Assembly: GCA_000711775.1 (NCBI GenBank)
Contig: ARYC01019463.1
Coordinates: forward strand, 1-64,000
DNA from: Oxytricha trifallax
Taxonomy: Eukaryota; Ciliophora; Spirotrichea; Sporadotrichida; Oxytrichidae
Length of the DNA: 64,000 nt
Reading direction: 5' to 3'
In this document: positions 47,371 to 59,090 of the stretch, piece by piece
Numbering within the stretch: position 1 is the first letter of the stretch
Layout: the number at the start of each line of letters is the position of its first letter
Notes under the pieces: generated by a model
Told to the model about the DNA's origin: nothing
Databases searched by the model: none
What the model saw: the letters and a program-made list of their open reading frames with translations, nothing else
Program-made: the position numbers and the translations under genes

Positions 47371-50285
47371 CTTAATTCCAGGTCTTCTCATGAACTTCCG
47401 TGACCCTCTTCCGATACCTTGAAAACCTAAAAATTTGAGGTCAAACTACTTGCTAATAAATTCCTCTAAGAAAAAATTAAAATGCCTGCTTGCTTGCGCG
47501 TTTGAAGAAACAATAAAATTTGTTTGTTTATTGTACTCAGCAAAGTTTAAATTACTAAAATAATACTAAAGTATATTTGGGAAATATTATCATCTTCAAG
47601 AGAGAATGAAAGATTATAAATAGGTGGAGGAAATTTTCTGCACTGGTTTATGATTAAAAAAATGTTTTATGGAAAATTTCTGCACTTCTTTAAAAAATAA
47701 TTTTGATTATTAAATTAATCTTAAAAGCAACTATTAACCAACTTCCAGAACTAATTTCATTGATATAATTATACTTAATTTATTAATCAATTAATCAATA
47801 TCTCTCTTCATTTCCAACAACTTTGATATGTTTCATCTGATATTTGTTGGTTTTTGTATCTTAACCATTACGTTATCCTCTCTGTACTCATAGTAATTCA
47901 AACCTTTATATCCAATTGTTACTTAAGCTTTGTTTCAATTTATCTTGTTCTTTACATACTTATATAATGTTAGACTATATTTTAAAAAACTACTTCAATG
48001 ATATATAAATATCCTCCCTCTTAATATTAATGAGTCATAAAAAAGTAATAAAACAGCGATATTGATTCAAACTTCATTGTAGGAACGTTTGCTGTATTTA
48101 AATTAATCTCATAAACTTGGGTCCCTATAACTTAATGCTCTTAAAATCTCATAAATAAAGATCAAATTGTTATATTAAAAATTCTCAAAAATGTTAATTT
48201 CGTTTTATAATCCCAATCATTAAAAATAAAGCACTTTAAACATATAAATTATATAGCAGAAAATAAATTAAATATTTTACATATTCAATTTATTTCAAAG
48301 ACTTTATCTTTTATATAAATATTGTCGTAATAATTAATTTTGCAGACTTGGGCTAGATTGACAAGAGACAAGAAAATAAAAAATGATATCTTAAATTTTT
48401 TTTTTATATTGATTTGATAACTTGTGCTCATATGGAACGATCTTGCTCTAGAACAAAAATTCAATGGAATAGCTTAATTCCATTTCATCTCATGAATATC
48501 CATGACCTTCTACTGATGCCTTGACAACCCTAAAATTCTAGATATTTAAAATACGAAATGACCAAATATTTTAAAAAGCTTACATTGGCTATATCACTCC
48601 AATCTTTAAGTTAAAGCATTAATTATTGAAGATTAGCACTGTCTAAATGAATAGAGTCATTCTAGAGTAATTTTATTTTCCATTGTGCAGAGCATAAAAT
48701 AGATTCAACACTATAAGAAGATTTGATTTTTGGCTGAAAAACTTAAATTTTGCAATAAATTTTTACAAAACAGAAATTAAGTATGAACCAGAAGTTAATT
48801 TTATAATTTGCAAGGTTGTTTACTCACTTGCTCATTAGTCAAAATTTAGTGATTAATATTAGTATAACCAAAATTGTTTTAAGATATCAAAATAGTTTTG
48901 AGGGCATCAAAATCGATCTCGTCCTTCTAAACGATTCTGATACTACATTTTTAATTATTTTTATTTTCTTAATTAATTGGATCAAATTCTAGAAATACTT
49001 ATTTAGACTGAAATAAATTATTAAACTCTTTTAGAAAATAATATCAGACTTTGGGTAACTATATTAAAATATATCAATTTTTAGAATTATATCTTTAAAC
49101 ATGGGTATTAACTACTCAAAGCTAAAGTTAAGGGGCAAAAACAAGAGACAGGAAATTCAAAGTTATTATCTCTATAAATAAATAAAAAAATGACTATATA
49201 ATTTTAGTTACATTATTACATTATTGCTGAGAAGCTCTAATATATTGGATTAACTTAATTACAATTTATCTTATGAATTTCAGTGATCTACTCCCGATAC
49301 CCTTAAAACCACTAAAAATTGATGTAAAACATACTTAAACATCAAGTCTTATAACAAAAAAACTCGGTGGAAGTTTTCTTTCTCAAGAAAGTAGTTTCCC
49401 GCAACCGGCGGAAGTTTCCTGCTATAGATAAATATGTAATATGATTTTCTAAAATTTTTTATAATAAAGTATAATCCAATTATTCATATTTGATCATCAA
49501 ATATACTTATTTATCATTATAAAATTCCAAATCTTTTTAAAAATCATATAAGTTTATGATATCAGCATAGTTTTTAATATATAATAAGAAAAGGGATAAA
49601 TGTATTTATTGAAAATCATAAATTAAAATAAGTCATTAATAAAGGGTCATAATAGAGAAATTGAAATATATATCTTAATTATACAATTAATGCAAAAAAA
49701 TATCCTAATTTGAATGTTTGGGTAAGGAAGCCCCCGAATGAGCATGAAACTAAAGAAGGAGATAGGAAACTGCACAAGGGAAGGAAATTTTTTCTAATAG
49801 CTATAATTGTCTATTTTTACTCCAACTCAATTGTATAATAAGAAGTATTCTCAAAATAATTAAAATATAAAAAGATTTTTCAATTTTTATATAACTAAAA
49901 TTTATCTTTGACTAACCAAAAACTTAATTGCAAAAGCACCATTCTTAAAATATGTAAAGAGTTTTAAATTTAATGTATTAATCTTCTTGGGATGATACAA
50001 TAAAATGTAGTTTTTGCTTCGTGTTTCAACAAAATTTTAATTTCTAGAATCATTTGAATGCGCATTTTATCGTGCATTCTGGGAGAATAAATAAGCTTCA
50101 AACACTGATAAGATTTTATTTTTGATGGTACAACTTAGATATTAAGTTCTATAAATATAAATATAATTAATTAGAAAAAATAAAAAATGTCTGAATAGAA
50201 GATTATTCCCCTTAACAAAAATAAAAAGTTATTAATAATATATCTTTACTTAATTTATTTTAGTGTTTGTGCTTGGTAATAGCTA
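47371..50285. repeat. Diverged long-period repeat region
   Basis: A block of about 65 bp starting CTTAATT and containing CATGAA...CCGATACC...AAAACC...AAAAATT recurs at 47371, 48473 and 49254. A second block (GTGCA...AATA...TTCAACACT...AAGAT) recurs near 48690 and 50070, and a phrase like GGAAATTTTCTGCACT near 47630, 49400 and 49770. The copies are old and spaced about 0.8-1.4 kb apart. No coding capacity seen. Confidence 0.45.
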
Positions 50286-50293
50286 TGACTTTC
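50286..50293. repeat. 8-bp target site duplication, left copy
   Basis: TGACTTTC, identical to 51544-51551. Confidence 0.93.
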
Positions 50294-50320
50294 GGGTGGT
50301 ACCTCTCTCACGCCCCCACA
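50294..50320. repeat. Merlin left terminal inverted repeat
   Basis: 27 bp, exact reverse complement of 51517-51543; GC-rich against AT-rich flanks. Confidence 0.95.
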
Positions 50321-50409
50321 AAATTTTTATATTAATTTTTGAATATTTATTTGAAAGAAAAGTTCTATTATATTTATTTTCGTCTTTAGGCATTATATAT
50401 AATACTATA

Positions 50410-51384
50410 ATGCAGTAATTAAATTAAATAAATGGTAATCAGTCACCACTACAACGACTTTTGAATCAAGAAACATAGATTTTAACTATTGCTCAGGACT
50501 CACTATAAACAATACTATTTTTAAGATAAATTGGAATTTTACAAAATAATGTAATTTGTGAGCACTGTAATTAATCAATGACCCTGTAAAAGAAAGTGAG
50601 AGCAGGAAATCCTGATGATTATATTTTAAGATGTGGTATCCCATCAAGATGTCAAAAATCAATTTAAAAGTCATTTACTTCAGCACAATTCAATACACAT
50701 AGATAATCTTTAAGATTGTGGATGATTTTAGTTTTACACTATTTTCCAAACGGAGTTAATGCTTCTATAATATTTAATAAACTAGTTCGAAATGGATATG
50801 ATATTGATTATGATACTATAAGGAAAATATATTAAGATATAAGAGAGATTGTTTCTTTTTATTGGCAAGAAAAGCAAGAAAATGAGAGATTAAGTGGAGA
50901 TATTGAAGTGGATGAGTCAATGTTTACTCATAGGAGACTATTATTTTATGAGAACGATATCCAAAATATTCGTCTGCATTAAAGATAAGTATGGATATTT
51001 GGATTAATAGATAGAGATTCTAAAGATGCTTAGGTATATGTCGTTCCAAACAGAACAGCATAAACATTATCAACTATATTAGAGGACAGAGTTTAAGGTG
51101 CAAGTATGATTCATCATGATGGTGCGAGATTTTATTAAGCAATTGATTATAGAAGTTTAGGTCTATTTCATCAAAGATATGTGCATGAGGGAAATAGTAG
51201 AACCCAAAATATGATTATACCCTCAAACAGAAGAGGTACCACTTAAGTTGAGTCACTCTGGAATTCACTTAAAAAGCATATTGTACGAATATATAATTAA
51301 TTGCCTGATACCAACATTGATGATTATCTTTACGAGGCTATGTGGAGAAGAGAAATTAAGCGATACAAATTTAAGTCCAACTGA
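50410..51384 (+). CDS. Merlin/IS1595-type DDE transposase, intact (324 aa)
   Basis: Open from ATG 50410 to TGA 51382-51384 with more than a dozen TAA/TAG codons read as Gln, so it works only with the ciliate code. An N-terminal zinc ribbon (CEHC at about residue 50, then RCGIPSRCQKSIQKSFT) and a helical region precede the DDE domain: Asp168 in DIEVDESMF, Asp237 in MIHHDGARFYQAI and Glu281 in TQVESLWNSLKKHIV. Downstream are WNSLKKH and a C-terminal YEAMWRREIKRYKF. Length fits the family (about 300 residues). The first in-frame ATG was chosen because the zinc ribbon lies downstream of it. No missing catalytic residue. The enzyme would excise and integrate the element. Confidence 0.95.
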
Positions 51385-51516
51385 TGAGATGATTCAAACA
51401 ATCAATTAATGTTTATATAATAATGTTATATGAATAATTTTATTAATATAAAAATATATTTTAAATAACTGTAAATATATTTTTAAATGTTTTAAGAAAA
51501 AATCTATATATAATAC

Positions 51517-51543
51517 TGTGGGGGCGTGAGAGAGGTACCACCC
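51517..51543. repeat. Merlin right terminal inverted repeat
   Basis: Exact inverted copy of 50294-50320, followed by TGACTTTC (51544-51551). Confidence 0.95.
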
Positions 51544-51551
51544 TGACTTTC

Positions 51552-52276
51552 TTAATCACGCATCTAAAAGAAAACCGAAAACAATGAGAAAGGTATATTT
51601 TTTTAAATATTAAAATGATGGTGAAATCTATGAAGATTAAATTAATTTTATTTTTTGTTCTTCTTTCATTTTGTATTCAAAAAATCCTTCCTAATTTTAA
51701 TGAAATTCTAATAATCATCTATTTTTTAAAATCTTAGGTAATGCTCTATCTCTCTTTTAAGAGTACAGATTATGCTATATAATATATTTTTCATATTTTC
51801 AAAACTTAACAAGCATTAAATGTAATTCATTAATTTTGTTATTTTGACTCGAAACTATGAATTAAGGTATCTCCACTAAACTATATCTATAATGTAAATC
51901 TATTAATATAAATTGATAAAAATATGATAAATTAATCCATAAAAATATGTAGTTTTGTATAAATTAATTGAGTTTAATTATAATATGTTGTCGATACATC
52001 TATAATAGAGCATCAAATTTTTAAAATAATACTAAATAAATTATATTTGATTCGATTACAGCTAATTAATTTACAAAAAAAGTTTTGATAACATTTAAAA
52101 GAATTAAACTAAATTAATTTTTATATAAAGTATATAAAATAAAATAATCTTACTGATTAATTTATCATTTTTTTAATAATTTTATGTTAATAAATCTTCA
52201 TTGAATAAAATATTGTAAAAATGATGAGGGAATTCAAGTAATAATCATATATTAAGTTTTATCATGCGGTTCTTCA
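51552..52276. other. AT-rich DNA, no gene seen
   Basis: Nothing protein-like; short direct AT repeats only. Confidence 0.5.
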
Positions 52277-52756
52277 TCATGAGAGAGAATTTTTCGAATA
52301 AATCTGTCTATCTCTATTATCATTTACTTGTTTAATGATAAAATTGACAGCTTCCTCTGATATAGTCATTAAAAATTGAAGAATTTCTTTGATTTCCTCA
52401 GATGTAGTGAAGCCACTTCTGTCCTTGTCGAACAATCTAAATAGCTGCTGTAATTTCTCGCTGTGTCTCATTCATAGAAGCAAAGACGAATTCAGTGTAG
52501 TCAATAAATACACTGCCATCAATTTCACCAGACTTAAACATCTTTTCAATATCGGTCTTATCCATGTTCTTTCCGAAGAATAAATCTTAACTTTCCATAA
52601 TTTGTTCTAGTGAAAGCATATCGTCTCCATTCTTTTCAATTACGATTCGTGAGCCTCATAAATATTATTTGCAATCAAGTAAATATTTGACTCTTAATCC
52701 CTAGCGTCTTAATCAATCTTCTTGGCTGCCAGTCTTAGCAATGAGCTTTTCGGCAT
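52277..52756 (-). pseudogene. EF-hand protein, remnant of a calcium-dependent protein kinase C-terminus
   Basis: From ATG 52756 the minus strand reads PKSSLLRLAAKKIDQDARD, then in other frames GEIDGSVFIDYTEFVFASMN (an EF-hand end) and EKLQQLFRLFDKDRSGFTTS followed by EEIKEIL, a canonical EF-hand loop D-K-D-R-S-G-F-T-T-S-E-E. A last hand (VNDNRDRQIYSKN) is degenerate. Order and spacing match the calmodulin-like domain of CDPKs (family knowledge), where the domain follows the kinase. The kinase part is not found upstream. At least two indels; a free calmodulin-like protein is an alternative. Confidence 0.68.
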
Positions 52757-53125
52757 TTTTGACATCCAGTGTTACAATCGAAATGGGGGATAAAGAGTAT
52801 CGTGGATGTCAATCAGGGGCAACATTCGATGTTATTGACGCTTTCTCACGACGATAAAATATCCTCCTCAGATTTTTTCTCTAAAAACAGAGATAATTGA
52901 GCATAATTGTTTCCCAAAAGGCCATTGGATTTTTCCCCAAGTGATAGTTTACACATATAATGCTAATGGTTTCGGATATGAAATAAAGATAATAACTTTT
53001 AAATCTACGAATCTCTTGAGCCTGTTACCTTTTTCTTCTCTTGCCTTTGCGCATTTCCTCTGTGCTGTAGTGTAGGGTGTATTTGTGGATTTTCTTTCTC
53101 TCTATAGGGTTTAAATGACGACAGT
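52757..53125. other. Spacer between gene remnants
   Basis: GC is somewhat raised around 53030-53120, possibly the 5' side of the next gene, but no clear frame. Confidence 0.3.
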
Positions 53126-54400
53126 CTTTGTGGATTCTCCTTCTAAAAAAGGATTTCAATGAATACACAGTGCTCTTAGAAATAACCAGGCTGGGAAATC
53201 TCGGAGCAGTTTACTTTGCGCGCTGCTCTGGCTGGCTTCTCTATCAATGGAGCTCCCATCCACACTGGTACTTCATAACTCCAATATGCCTTCTTCGCCC
53301 CAAAGGGAACAGCTTCATATGGCAAGAGAGTTGAAATTGATGTATGTTTATGTAGCAGTTAATACAAGACTTTTGACAACTTTATTCTTTTCATGCTTGC
53401 GCATATTGCAACAGTCCCAGTTCTAAAGAAGTTGCCTCATCATGTTTCACTCTTGCAGTTAGTAAATATTTGTTTTTTTTATTGGAAATATAAATTATTA
53501 GTTAAGATTTCATTCTTATAATAATATATTTTAATATTAAAATTGGCTGAGCCTTCCTAGAAATAATTTAATTAAAAAGTTTTCGAGGAAGACTCCGGTT
53601 TAATTAGTAATTAGTAATAGTTTGATTTATATTTTTAAATTTTTTTAATAGTTTAACATTTCAATTGTAGAAATGGAGAGAAGTTTTTTAAAGCATAATG
53701 TGAATTACTCTCAAATGAGATTGGATAAAATAAATTTATATCAAATGAATGTCCATCTTTTAATTAACTATTATCTTTTATTGATCAAAATATTCTTAGA
53801 TTTTTTCTAATCTTGTAAAATAGAAACATAAAATTATAAAAATATACTAATAAGAAAGGTTGTAATTTCTGCAGAATAAAATTTTAAATTAAAATATTAA
53901 TAAACTATTACTAATTTTACCGAAGCCTTCTTCTAAACCTTTTAGTTGAATTCTTTCTAGAAGGCTCCGTCATTATTAAATATTCAAATATATTATTTTA
54001 AGAATGAAATATTGATAATTTATTTATATTTCCTTTATAAAACGAATATTTACTAAAGACACAGAGTGCTGATTAACATATACTAGCACTGGCTCCAGCT
54101 TCTCAAAGAGTTGTAAGTATCTTCGGTCTTGCTTGAGAAGGTATTATGATTGTTGGTCCATACAAAGCCATTGATGCTCCTTGGCAACCTTCTGATGATG
54201 TTGATGCATGTAATGGATTCAATTGTCGATGGAGGGTGCTTCTATGTTTCAACAATACTTCATCCTTATACTGTGACATACTAAGACTCTCCTCCTTGGC
54301 CTTTAGTAGTGGTAGCTGCACTGGAGATTGCTTGAAATGCTCCTGTATAATTCATTAGGGGTATGTAGGCAAATGCGCTGCTTTCAGGAAATTAAAATTT
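53126..54400 (+). pseudogene. YHYH-domain protein gene, interrupted and frame-broken
   Basis: Before the insertion: LRAALAGFSINGAPIHTG and YAFFAPKGTASYGKRVEID, then in another frame HACAYCNSPSSKEVASSC to 53458. After it: SADQHILALAPASQRVVSIF, IMIVGPYKAIDAPWQPSDD followed by DACNG, then FYVSTILHPYTVTYQDSPPW. The GxxIxGPY, D-x-CNG and FPYTV-like motifs match YHYH-domain proteins, often secreted and abundant in ciliates (family knowledge; function poorly known). A TGA sits just before EGIMIVGPY, and two or more indels are needed besides the 598-bp insertion. No intact start or signal peptide seen. Either a decayed paralogue or scattered germline gene segments. Confidence 0.6.
53459..54056. mobile_element. 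598-bp inverted-repeat insertion in YHYH gene
   Basis: It starts TTAGTAAATATT and ends AATATTTACTAA; the arms stay similar for about 200 bp (GGAAATATAAAT, TTTCATTCTTA, GAGCCTTC...). AT-rich with no gene. Removing exactly this segment brings the flanking YHYH blocks into one frame. A MITE or an IES-type sequence; AG occurs on both outer sides. Confidence 0.7.
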
Positions 54401-55804
54401 GGTAGTATGTTAAATTACTAATATAAGATTAATGATTAAAATGAAAAGCTACCAAATACTTATAATAATTTTCAATATTTCTAATTTAATTTCACAAATC
54501 ACCTAATTCAAATTAAATTTACTCTTTTATATAGTTTGGTAAATAATTCGATACCAAGATCATTTTTTGGGGTCAGTATGAACAAATAAGTAAATTATTT
54601 TTGAAATTTGGAAAGTTTTATAAATATAAAATAAAATTAACAAAGCAGTTTCTCCTCTAGGAAGGAGAGCGCTACTCAAATTATTTGTCATAAATGTTCA
54701 AGCACTATGAGATTTGAGATGTCATCTGTATATATTTTTATAATAATGTAATCTAAAAAAAGATATATAAATTAACCTTAAAGAATTCCTAATTAAAATA
54801 TGTAATTCTAATATTTAACATGTTATTGCTATCAAGCATTCCTATTTGCTCATTTAAAAATTATCAATTGTATATCACTTTCCCTCTGTAGTTGAAAAAA
54901 CTTGATGTTTACATTTTTTTAGTAGTTCTCTTTTTTTATTAAATTAATCTTTCATCCTTAGGCTCTTTCAAAATATGCTATTTTGTCATTATATAAAATT
55001 CACTATTAACACAATATTATATGAAATAATAAAATGTATGTCTAAGTTTTGATTATTTAATAATTCAAATGGAGTAAGTCAAATAATTTCATTATGATAT
55101 TATGGATATTTGTCAAAAACTTCAATGCATGATAAAACAGTTTAATTACTTGTATTGTAAATTTTTTCATTTTGTTATAATTTTGTTCTCGAGTAATCTA
55201 AAATCATCAAATGTATAGATGAATAAGCGAAATTGCATAGGTACTTATATATGCTCTGAGTTTGATTTTAATTAGTTTTTAGTGTTATAAGAATTATATT
55301 ATTGAAATAATATTTTTAGCGTAAAATTTTTGAAATATAAAAATTTCTTTATCAATAACAAATGATGATTTGTGATCTTAATAATATCTTTATTATTGTA
55401 AATACTATAAATCTTTTTGAAAAATTATATAGAATCTCTGTACTTAAATTGATTTAAAATTTCATCGTGTTTATCAAGTTCACAGTCTAGCTTGTTTACT
55501 GTCATTTATTTTTTTAATGTAAAGTTTAATTCTCTAAATTTATACTATATTCACGAGAATTATAATAACCATAATACTATATTTAATGATTGAATTATTT
55601 CTTTATTTCCCACACCTATCTCACGTATAATATTGATTTCAAATATATGTCTAAATAAAAACTATTATTTATAAGTTAAAATATACTGCAACAATTCTGA
55701 AAGCTCACTTAAGTTATAAGACTGAATGAAATAATTATAAATAAATTATAAACTTATTAAATGCTATATTATTGTAGCCAAATTTTTCTTTTAATAGCTT
55801 TATT

Positions 55805-55845
<41 letters not shown>

Positions 55846-56640
55846 GATTTTATTTAAAAGTGTAAATATTCATGTTATTATTGAGTTAATTATTTCAATA
55901 ACTTGTCTGAAATTTAATATGTTAAAACTCAAGCAACTTAATATATTTGTCATAAAATCAGATAAATAAATATGAAGCAAAGAAATTAATATGATATTCA
56001 TCTTTTTACAAATACATTTTTATAAAGTCATAGGCTTTTTACAATATTGAATATACAGAAGTTAAAGTTTCTTAAACCAGAGAAATAAATATATAAATGA
56101 ATTGAAAGATAAAGATAAATAAATGCCTATAACTAATGTAGTAAATAATTAGACATCTCTATTATTAATTTAAATGATCTATTTTAATAAAATTAAGTTC
56201 CAATATAGCAAGCAAATGTCATCAAAGCAATTAGTGCCATTTCTTATTATTATTTAATCATTAAAAATTAGAAAATATTTTTAGTCTGCATTTATTTACA
56301 AATATTTTGAGTATTGCATTGTCTCGTTAGTTTAAACTCTATCTAAAAAAAACTTAAAAAATTAAATAAAATTAAAATTTTAGATTTTACTCCTTTTTTC
56401 AATTATTAGTTTGCTTAAGCCTTTCATCAGAGTAAGACAGATTAAGCTAATTGATAATAAAATGAATAATATTTTTAGATAAGATAAAATTTTATTAGCG
56501 TAGAAAATTTTTTAAATTAATCTAAATTATTATTTTAATGACTATGATGGAAGTCTTAAATAAATGGAAAAAAGTTCAAATATGCAGATAAGAGCGCACA
56601 ATGAAATATAAAAATCTCAGATTGTTTATTATGGATAAGT
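54401..56640. other. AT-rich DNA, no gene seen
   Basis: Contains a TAA microsatellite at 55811-55843 without the hairpin found beside the retroposon tails. Confidence 0.5.
55811..55843. repeat. TAA microsatellite
   Basis: About eleven ATA/TAA triplets in AT-rich DNA. Confidence 0.9.
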
Positions 56641-56661
56641 CAATAAGATTAGTACGATTTA

Positions 56662-56710
56662 GCAGAGGCCTGCGGAATAAAAAATCCGTAGAGTTCCGCA
56701 GAGGGTCTGC
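56662..56710. repeat. GC-rich hairpin
   Basis: GCAGA...TGCGGAA pairs with TTCCGCA...TCTGC around an AT-rich loop. It stands out in AT-rich DNA just left of a fold-back element. Could mark a structured RNA, a transposon end or nothing. Confidence 0.5.
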
Positions 56711-56741
56711 AGTATTTATTCGTCGCACGCCTCATCTGTGT

Positions 56742-57026
56742 GACATTCAATTCTTAATTCCGAGAGGCCATTAGGCTTATAATGCCTTATTCTTAATTAA
56801 TTATTAATTATTATATTAAATTAAGGAATTTGATTTTAATTTTTAATAAAAAACCAAATATATTAAGCTTCGTTTAATTTCTCTATAGAGAATTCTCATT
56901 TGTAGTAAGTTATTAATTTAATAAATTGCGTTAGTTAATTTATTCCTTAATTTAATATAATAATTAATAATTAATTATAAATAAGGCATAATAAGCCTAA
57001 TGGGCTCTCTGAATTAAGAATTGAAT
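56742..57026. mobile_element. Fold-back (MITE-like) element, split near its right end by TBE
   Basis: Left arm begins GACATTCAATTCTTAATTC and the right arm ends GAATTAAGAATTGAAT at 57026. The last three bases of the right arm (GTC) are found at 61900-61902, beyond the TBE. The palindrome therefore predates the TBE insertion. Arms of about 90 bp, AT-rich loop, no gene. Confidence 0.85.
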
Positions 57027-57043
57027 CAAAACCCCAAAACCCT
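57027..57043. repeat. TBE left terminal repeat (C4A4 type)
   Basis: CAAAACCCCAAAACCCT, resembling the spirotrich telomere repeat; preceded by target triplet AAT. Confidence 0.93.
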
Positions 57044-57219
57044 TTCAGTAGTTTGATTGAGTTTTTTATTGATAAAAGTAGACTATTAAGGCATACTTTA
57101 TTAGGGTTTTAATAGGGTTTATGTAGGGGTTTAATGTTTAAATATTAGTAAAAGTGAGTATAATAAGCGAGTTTTTAAAATATTTCACACAAACTTAAGC
57201 TTATAGTCATGTGGCGGTT

Positions 57220-59090
57220 CTCTGAATTTATTTTTCTAAGATGATGTTTGATTGTTGCTATTGTTTGTTAATTCGCCTAGCTTGGCTTGAATGCAAGTTC
57301 TCTGAGACCTCCATTTATTTTATTTTTATCGAGATATTTTTTGATTCTCTGCTTAGAATCTCTCTCACCTCTGCAGCTAAAGTAATCGTTTCTTGGCATG
57401 TCGCTCTCTATTATTATTACTGCTAGAGCCCAGATATCCCATTAAGTGTCTCCATCTCTCCAATCCTCTCTCTCTGGGAAATATCCAGGAGTGCCGTATA
57501 CATTTCCTTATGCAGAGGCTTGCACTTAGTTAAAATACGAACATTTAGGGGAATAAATTGATTAATCAAGATTATACATGTTTTATTTTAAATATAAATC
57601 TCGGTACTCTACCGCAGTTTTTATAGTATAAACCTGTTTTGCAGTAGAGTACCCTAATTATATTAATTAAATTAAAATTAATTTCATAAATACAGCATTA
57701 CTTTTTACAAAGAATGCATTTCATAATTAAATAATAAATTTCTAAATTAAAATAATATTATTGTTACTCTATAAGGGAATAAATTTGAAGATCTTTACTT
57801 TTTATATTTTTAATAATTAATTTATTCTGCATATTATATATCACTTTTTTATTTAATGCATTCTTTGTAAAAAGTAATGCTGTATTTATGAATTTAATTT
57901 TAATTTAATTAGGGTATTCTACCGCAAAACAGGTTCATACTATAAAAACTGCGGTAGAGTACCTAGATTTATATTTAAAATAAAACATGTATAATCTTGA
58001 TTAATCAATTTATTCCCCTAAATGTTCGTATTTTAGCTAACTCTTTGAGCTCTGTTGAAGTCAATAATATAAACTCTAAGAGGCTGAAAGTTCAACAAAT
58101 ATTCTCTGGCTTTAATTCTCTATGAACATAACCTAGCTTGTGAAGCTCTTCAATCCCTTCAACTATCTGCTAAACTAGCTAGCCAATTTATCTCAGACAT
58201 CTATTGTCAGATAAGAATTCTCTGTAAGTCATTTCAAGTAATGGAAGCCTGAAGGCTACATAATCTTTACCAAGTAAAATAGCATCAAGCTAGATGATAT
58301 GCCTGCACTCATTTAACTTTGCCTTTTAAAGAGCATAATATTCATTAGCAAATTCCATTTGGAATTTGTCATCAACAAGGAAGTAATTGAATGGATATAT
58401 CTTGTAAGCATATTAGTCATCTGTAATGACTCTCTTCTCTATTTTTTCTTCAAGAGTGAAATAACTTTCTATGCAAGAATCTAAGTCAATGATTTTTAAT
58501 ATGGGAATCTTAATTGCCTCTATTTTAACCATGATTTTATTGATCTCAGAGACTGGAAAGTTCTTGACTGCTTTCTTCATTTTAACTTACTTCTAACTTT
58601 AACTCTAAGAGACTCCACTGGATTTCTTGATCTTCTCTTTTAGAGGAATCTATTCCCTTTAGGTTCATGAATAAAGACAAAACATTAATTGTGCTTTTTC
58701 TTTAAGTGCACTTTGAGGTCTCTAGTATGAGAATATGGCTTCTCACAGAACTCACAGACATACTTCCCATCTTTCTTTTAATGCTTGAGATATAACCTTG
58801 GCATATCGTTGTGTATATCTCTCAAGTGTCTCTTATAAGTTGACTTGTAAGGGAAAACTTTATTGCATTCTTTGCATTAATAGTCAACTTTGGCTGGTAT
58901 TTATTAATGCTCTATGGCGGGTTGTTTAACCTCTTCATCAATTTACACAGCTTCTATGATAACCTCCTACTTAACTTATATTTAAATATCAAAGCTATAC
59001 TGGTCAAAGTTGTCATAAGTAGTCTCCCACTAAGTATAAGCGTCTCTGGTCTCTACTTTTCTTGGTTCCTGGAATGATAACTTTTATTAA
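57220..59090 (-). pseudogene. TBE zinc-finger/protein-kinase gene, broken and interrupted
   Basis: Minus strand. Two well-preserved C2H2 fingers, YQCKECNKVFPYKSTYKRH (about 58880) and YVCEFCEKPYSHTRDLKVH (about 58770), lie after a Gln/Glu-rich N-terminus. Kinase domain: QYAYKIYPFNYFLVDDKFQ with the beta-3 Lys, LHKLGYVHRELKPENIC (catalytic Asp changed to Glu), VYIIDFNRAQRVS (DFN in place of DFG), then after the fold-back GTPGYFPEREDWRDGDTQ and WDIWALAVIIIESDMPRND. Several indels and a TGA after PENIC. No clear start codon or stop remains. In TBE elements this gene is of unknown role; fingers plus kinase suggest a DNA-binding signalling protein (inference). Confidence 0.8.
57531..58035. mobile_element. 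Fold-back element inside the TBE kinase gene
   Basis: Ends TAAAATACGAACATTTAGGG and its complement; arms of about 240 bp with an inner GGTACTCTACCGCA motif on both sides. It lies between the DFN and PERE blocks of the kinase, so it inserted after the TBE. No gene of its own; an unrelated autonomous element must have moved it. Confidence 0.88.

Larger units (their letters stand above)
50294..51543 (+). mobile_element. Intact Merlin (IS1595/ISXO2-type) DNA transposon
   Basis: 1250 bp with perfect 27-bp inverted ends starting GGGTGGTACCTCTCTCACGC and an exact 8-bp duplication TGACTTTC outside them. Ends beginning with GG and 8-bp duplications are family features of Merlin elements. It contains one full-length transposase gene. 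The perfect ends, duplication and open frame point to a very recent insertion. The simple structure without flanking genes suggests autonomous cut-and-paste movement in the germline genome. Confidence 0.95.

Noticed and set aside
53126-53334. Minus-strand frame PYEAVPFGAKKAYWSYEVPVW as a gene
   Set aside because: The plus strand gives YHYH-domain blocks continuing on the other side of the insertion, so the minus frame is a shadow.
55811-55843. Fourth retroposon tail
   Set aside because: TAA microsatellite only; the hairpin and TGTGAT phrase are missing on both sides.
57027-57043. Internal telomere or chromosome end
   Set aside because: C4A4 runs here are short, inverted at both ends of a transposon with transposase; they are TBE termini.
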